A stretch of DNA of 9,270 nt from the NCBI GenBank assembly GCA_032250555.1, contig JAVVFI010000218.1:1-9270 (forward strand), read 5' to 3'. Position 1 is the stretch's first letter, and every line of letters begins with the position of its first letter. Source of the DNA: NIOZ-UU13 sp032250555 (GTDB lineage Bacteria; Planctomycetota; Phycisphaerae; Sedimentisphaerales; Anaerobacaceae). The translations under genes were made by a program, and so were the position numbers. Under the pieces are notes generated by a model, which worked only from the letters and a program-made list of their open reading frames with translations, did not search any database and was not told the DNA's origin. Below, piece by piece: positions 6,118 to 9,270 of this stretch.

Positions 6118-7326
6118 ATGAAAAAACGCACAAACTTAGTACTGATGAGTGTCTTGCTGTGTTTGAGCAGCTCAGCTTGTTTAACGGCCGGCGATAGCTG
6201 GGAGAACCTTGCTCAGAGACCTCCTATGGGATGGAATAGCTGGAACACCTTCCGTCTTAAAATCAACGAAGAAATGGTACGCGGTATTGCGGATATGTTT
6301 GTGGAGCGAGGATTTAAGGACGCCGGTTATGAATATATCGTGATTGATGATGGTTGGCAAATCGACCGAGATGGTCAGGGTAATATTGTCGTGAATAACA
6401 AAAAGTTTCCGTCCGGTATGAAATCATTGGCAGATTATATCCATTCGAAGGGCCTTAAATTTGGAATATATTCGGATGCCGGTTACAAGACCTGCGGCGG
6501 TTATCCGGGCAGCCGGGGTTACGAATATCAGGATGCCCGTCAATATGCGGCCTGGGGTGTGGATTATCTGAAATATGACTGGTGCGCTACGGGTAATCAG
6601 AGTGCCCCGGATTGTTATAAACTGATGCGTGACGCCTTAGAAAAAGCAGGCCGTCCCATCGTCTTTAGTATTTGCGAATGGGGTACCAACAAACCGTGGT
6701 TGTGGGGCAAGGGCGTGGGACACTTATGGCGCACCACTTTTGATATCCGTCCAACATGGGATGGGGGGCGGATGGTTTTGTCCAAGGGTGTACAGGTCGA
6801 GAATTTTATCGGCTTTACCAAGATCCTTGATTTGCAGGTTGGTTTAGAGAGTTACGCAGGGCCGGGACACTGGAACGATCCTGATATGCTGGAAGTGGGA
6901 AATGGTGAACTAACTTTTGATGAAAACAAGGCCCATTTCAGCCTGTGGTGTATGTTGGCAGCGCCTCTAATGTTAGGCAATGATATTCGCAAAGCCACAC
7001 CTGAGATCATGGAAATCCTGCTCAATAAAGAAGTCATCGCTGTAAATCAAGATCCCCTGGGTAGGCAGGGTGTCAAAGTACGCGACTACGGTGACCTGGA
7101 AGTGTGGAGCAAGATGCTGCAGGACGGATCGCGAGCTGTTGTCTTGTTTAACCGCAGTGACAGAGAAACTAACATCGGTGTACTCTGGAGAGAGATTGGG
7201 TATCCGGAGCACCTCAAAGCCAGGGTCCGGGATCTATGGCAAAAGAAAGAACTTGGATCATCGAGCGGTGCCTATGCCGCGGATGTTCCTTCTCATGGCG
7301 TAGTGATGCTCAAGATTATGCCGTAA
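6118..7326 (+). CDS. Secreted GH27 alpha-galactosidase-like glycoside hydrolase
   Basis: A retaining clan GH-D enzyme that probably removes terminal alpha-D-galactose from plant or algal oligo- and polysaccharides; alpha-N-acetylgalactosaminidase or beta-L-arabinopyranosidase activity also occurs in GH27. The 402 residues begin with the family's PPMGWNSWNTF (35-45), then YIVIDDGWQ and GIYSDAG. The nucleophile is D154 in YLKYDWC and the acid/base D209 in WRTTFDI. Their 55-residue spacing equals that of rice alpha-galactosidase (D130/D185). GHWNDPDML follows, and a small C-terminal beta domain ends the protein. The start is ATG 6118, at the head of a signal peptide (MKKR, then a hydrophobic core) and 10 nt after AGGA. 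Cleavage may follow A24; C21 in SSSAC is only a weak lipobox. No transporter or catabolic partner is adjacent. Confidence 0.9.
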   Translation: MKKRTNLVLMSVLLCLSSSACLTAGDSWENLAQRPPMGWNSWNTFRLKINEEMVRGIADMFVERGFKDAGYEYIVIDDGWQIDRDGQGNIVVNNKKFPSGMKSLADYIHSKGLKFGIYSDAGYKTCGGYPGSRGYEYQDARQYAAWGVDYLKYDWCATGNQSAPDCYKLMRDALEKAGRPIVFSICEWGTNKPWLWGKGVGHLWRTTFDIRPTWDGGRMVLSKGVQVENFIGFTKILDLQVGLESYAGPGHWNDPDMLEVGNGELTFDENKAHFSLWCMLAAPLMLGNDIRKATPEIMEILLNKEVIAVNQDPLGRQGVKVRDYGDLEVWSKMLQDGSRAVVLFNRSDRETNIGVLWREIGYPEHLKARVRDLWQKKELGSSSGAYAADVPSHGVVMLKIMP

Positions 7327-7327
7327 C

Positions 7328-7468
7328 CTTCACGGATTGGGCGACGACCATGTGCTCGACGGCGTTGTGTTTGAGAATCTTGTGATAGCCGGCCAAAAGC
7401 AAACCAGCCTCTCGGATGCCGAGATTACGGCCAACAGTTTCGTGAGAAACGTGTCGTTCTCTTTTTAG
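7328..7468 (+). pseudogene. C-terminal remnant of a probable beta-helix polysaccharide-active protein
   Basis: Starting 2 bp after the GH27 stop, in another frame, an uninterrupted 46-codon stretch ends at TAG (7466-7468). It reads LHGLGDDHVLDGVVFENL, then VIAGQ, and ends ITANSFVRNVSFSF. The pattern (HG, then VxFENLxIxG, then NxFVxxVxF at the very end) resembles the C-terminus of right-handed beta-helix glycosidases or lyases as I remember them; no search was run. There is no start codon with a ribosome binding site and an in-frame stop lies just upstream (7304), so this is a fragment. It suggests deletion of a neighbouring carbohydrate-active gene, leaving only its tail. A chance ORF is possible. 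Confidence 0.4.
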
Positions 7469-7769
7469 TACAAAAACTCCATTACCTTGGGGTGAGTAAC
7501 GGTGGGATATAGAGAAGACGAACCAGCGTCTTGCGCTCAGCGTTAGCATTTTTCCTTTCAGAAATCAAAAAATATCTCCGAGACTCGTCACTGTAAACCT
7601 GAGACCGGGCATTGAAATCTGTGAATTTTTGGGTTTATGGCATGGGTTGGTGTGGTATAATTATTTTTGAGAGATTTTTCCAACATTTGCGACGGATTTT
7701 ACGGCCGGGGCGAGAAATAACTACAGAGACTTGATCGACAATATTACGTGAAAAACGAGCAATCGACTA
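7469..7769 (+). promoter_or_regulatory. Intergenic region with extended -10 promoter for the sigma operon
   Basis: TGGTATAAT at 7653-7661 is a perfect extended -10 element (TG-N-TATAAT) with no good -35. It would start transcription near 7668, about 100 nt before the sigma gene. An inverted repeat AAGACG/CGTCTT lies at 7515-7532. No obvious sequence marks autoregulation by the sigma factor itself. Nothing else is recognised. Confidence 0.45.
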
Positions 7770-8309
7770 ATGAATGCGGATTCCGATAGGTATGCGATAT
7801 ACGCCGCACAGAGGGGCAGCGAGCAGGCATGGCGGCAATTGTTTGAGCGGCACTTTGACGCGGTGTACCGGTTCTGTGCGGCGCTCGTAGATGGCCGACA
7901 TGGCATGGCCGAGGAACTGGCTCAGCAGGCCTTTGTGGTTGCGGCGAAACGGATTAATCGTTTCGACCCCGGCCGGGCGACGTTTCGAGCATGGCTGTTC
8001 GGGATTGTGAAAAACCGGTATATGGTAATCCGAAACAGCGAGCGGCGGCGGAAGCAGTATGAAGAGTCCTCTGTGAATGGGCATTCTGAGGCGGTGACGG
8101 AGGGAGGTCCTGATTTGCGGGTGCATGAGGCACTCGCCCGGCTACCTTCGCGTTATCGCGTGGTGCTCGAAGCAAAATATATCCGGGGGCTCAGTATAAA
8201 GGAGATCGCGGCAGGCAACGGTGCAAGCATTGAGGCAATCGAATCTCAATTGCGTCGAGCGCGGGCCGGCTTCGCCCGAGTTTATGAACAGATGCAAACT
8301 TTGGAGTGA
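7770..8309 (+). CDS. ECF-type RNA polymerase sigma factor
   Basis: A 179-residue group 4 sigma factor that directs RNA polymerase to a small regulon. The sigma-2 domain is at about 10-90: core-binding AEELAQQAFVVA (47-58), where many relatives have DLVQETF, then RATFRAWLFGIVKNR (69-83), the -10-recognition part. A charged linker (about 90-116) leads to sigma-4 at about 118-170, with ALARLPSRYRVV and the helix-turn-helix LSIKEIAAGNGASIEAIESQL that reads the -35. Regions 1 and 3 are absent, as expected. The ATG start has no clear Shine-Dalgarno, and no better in-frame start is seen. The next gene begins 6 bp after the stop and encodes a likely membrane partner, so activity is probably controlled by an anti-sigma mechanism. 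Confidence 0.9.
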   Translation: MNADSDRYAIYAAQRGSEQAWRQLFERHFDAVYRFCAALVDGRHGMAEELAQQAFVVAAKRINRFDPGRATFRAWLFGIVKNRYMVIRNSERRRKQYEESSVNGHSEAVTEGGPDLRVHEALARLPSRYRVVLEAKYIRGLSIKEIAAGNGASIEAIESQLRRARAGFARVYEQMQTLE

Positions 8310-8315
8310 CGTATT

Positions 8316-8909
8316 ATGCAAGGTGACAGTATGAAAGATAGTGATGTGGATAAATATCTTAGCCAGCATTTATCGGGCAGTCCGCCACAAGAAGCGTTTA
8401 AGCAACAGACGCTTCGTGACTCGACGGCTGCACTTGTTCAAGTTCGGCGGCGACATTCCGTCCGGCGGAGGGCGGAATGTGCAGTCGCCGCGGTGTTGAA
8501 AGCTGGTATTGCATTTATTGGCGGCCGCCTGTCGGTGCCACGTACGTTGCCCGGGAACGTGGATATCGCACCACGGGCGGCCGCCGAGGTTGAGACAGAC
8601 AGTGTAAATGTACCGAGTGAGCTTGTCGCCTGGCTGGATGCCGCCCGTTTTTTCAAGCGGTTGGGAATGGAAGAGCGCATGGCTCGAGCCTTCGATAAAG
8701 CGGGTAAACTTTTGCCTTACGATTCAGCGGCCGCAAAAGATATTACGGAACAAGGCTTAACAGCAAATAGCTACAATGAGGTTTACGACAATCAAAATAA
8801 TCATTCAATTCTCGCCGAAATTTTAGGCCCGCATGAATCGGTCGAGAGTATCAGCGGGATAATGGCACAATCTTTTGGAGGTTATCACAATGAAGGCAAA
8901 AAGGATTAA
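8316..8909 (+). CDS. Probable membrane-anchored anti-sigma-like protein
   Basis: A 197-residue protein, 6 bp downstream of the ECF sigma gene. Residues 1-50 are polar with a very basic end (VRRRHSVRRR). A short hydrophobic segment (about 53-70, AVAAVLKAGIAFIGG, interrupted by K62) could cross the membrane, leaving a polar C-terminal domain of about 120 residues outside. That layout and position suit an anti-sigma factor that holds the sigma factor at the membrane. There is no HxxxCxxC zinc anti-sigma motif and only one cysteine (C55). The start may be ATG 8316 (GGAG 9 nt before) or ATG 8331 (AAGGTG 5 nt before). The function is inferred from context; no domain is recognised. Confidence 0.6.
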   Translation: MQGDSMKDSDVDKYLSQHLSGSPPQEAFKQQTLRDSTAALVQVRRRHSVRRRAECAVAAVLKAGIAFIGGRLSVPRTLPGNVDIAPRAAAEVETDSVNVPSELVAWLDAARFFKRLGMEERMARAFDKAGKLLPYDSAAAKDITEQGLTANSYNEVYDNQNNHSILAEILGPHESVESISGIMAQSFGGYHNEGKKD

Positions 8910-9270
8910 GAAGTTATTGTGTATTTTACTATGTCTTGGTATGACGACGGCTGCGATGGCCCAGAGCAAGACACGCAGCATTCTGGACCGTGTGCAGAAT
9001 GAGAGCGACCCGGAGCTGGGAGAGCTGATTCGAGCGGCTATAGAGAATCAGGAAAATTTGCGCAGTTCCGACCGGACAAAACCTTTGGAACTTATCCGCA
9101 AGGTAACCATCAGCTATACACAAATCAAGCTGTTCGATCGGCAGATTGCAGAAGTTTCCCGCAAGATCGAAAAGGAAACCGGGCCTGATGAGCTGCGTAA
9201 TGAACTGATGCTGGCCATGACAGAACTCGAAGCGAAGCGTATGACAGAACTGGCAAACCTCAGGGAAGTG
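8890..9270 (+). CDS. Exported, helix-rich protein of unknown function (3' end outside window)
   Basis: The reading frame is open from ATG 8890 to the window edge (127 codons, no stop). It overlaps the anti-sigma-like gene by 20 bp and has a strong ribosome binding site, GGAGG (8877-8881), 8 nt before the start, so the three genes are very likely co-transcribed. A clear signal peptide (MKAKRIKK, hydrophobic core, AMA with cleavage before Q25) sends it across the membrane. The mature part seen is charged and helical, with coiled-coil-like stretches (IAEVSRKIEKETG, then MTELEAKRMTELANLRE). No catalytic motif or known domain is visible. It may be a target or signal partner of the sigma system, but nothing in the sequence proves it. 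Confidence 0.8.
   Translation, partial: MKAKRIKKLLCILLCLGMTTAAMAQSKTRSILDRVQNESDPELGELIRAAIENQENLRSSDRTKPLELIRKVTISYTQIKLFDRQIAEVSRKIEKETGPDELRNELMLAMTELEAKRMTELANLREV

Noticed and set aside
7515..7560. AAGACG/CGTCTT repeat and nearby T-run as terminator for the GH27 transcript
   Set aside because: The T-run (7550-7554) is 18 bp beyond the stem and the sequence between forms only weak pairs.
7748..7789. 13-codon ORF from GTG overlapping the sigma start
   Set aside because: It has no ribosome binding site and no sign of a leader-peptide role.

Overview
The window looks like chromosomal DNA from an anaerobic or facultative, carbohydrate-degrading bacterium, most plausibly a Planctomycetota/Phycisphaerae relative. 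This is an inference from three things: a secreted GH27 glycosidase next to a polysaccharide-enzyme remnant, an ECF sigma factor followed by a membrane-anchored partner and an exported protein, and roomy intergenic regions with repeats. No rRNA or marker gene confirms it. The standard genetic code fits (TGA ends the sigma gene).

Left part (1-2860): a consensus sigma-70 promoter (43-70) faces a non-coding, hairpin-rich stretch with two copies of a short dispersed motif and a 7-bp tandem repeat. Next come a UbiA/MenA-type membrane prenyltransferase (450-1382, +) and, converging on it with a 17-bp gap, threonine synthase (1400-2749, -). A third, inverted copy of the motif lies upstream of threonine synthase, so the repeat occurs on both sides of this pair.

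Middle part (2861-5845): an AT-rich regulatory region holds a 16-bp perfect palindrome, a TTGACG-17-TATATT promoter with extended -10, and a leader of about 480 nt. The leader contains two hairpins and two mini-ORFs with good ribosome binding sites. It leads to a 741-residue exported decaheme c-type cytochrome with OmcA/MtrC-like layout, followed by a textbook intrinsic terminator. The cytochrome therefore appears to be a single-gene transcription unit. A menaquinone-type prenyltransferase nearby would fit a quinone-linked respiratory chain feeding it, but that link is only suggestive.

Right part (5846-9270): a secreted GH27 alpha-galactosidase-like enzyme (6118-7326) is followed directly by the C-terminal scrap of an apparent beta-helix polysaccharide-active protein (7328-7468). 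After a gap with an extended -10 promoter comes a compact operon: ECF sigma factor (7770-8309), a probable membrane-anchored anti-sigma-like protein (8316-8909), and an exported helical protein that runs off the window (8890 onward, overlapping the previous gene by 20 bp).

The best candidates for new biology are the decaheme cytochrome with its 1+5+4 heme arrangement and no lipobox, its long mini-ORF-bearing leader, and the sigma/anti-sigma/exported-protein module. No tRNA, rRNA, CRISPR array or complete mobile element was seen.
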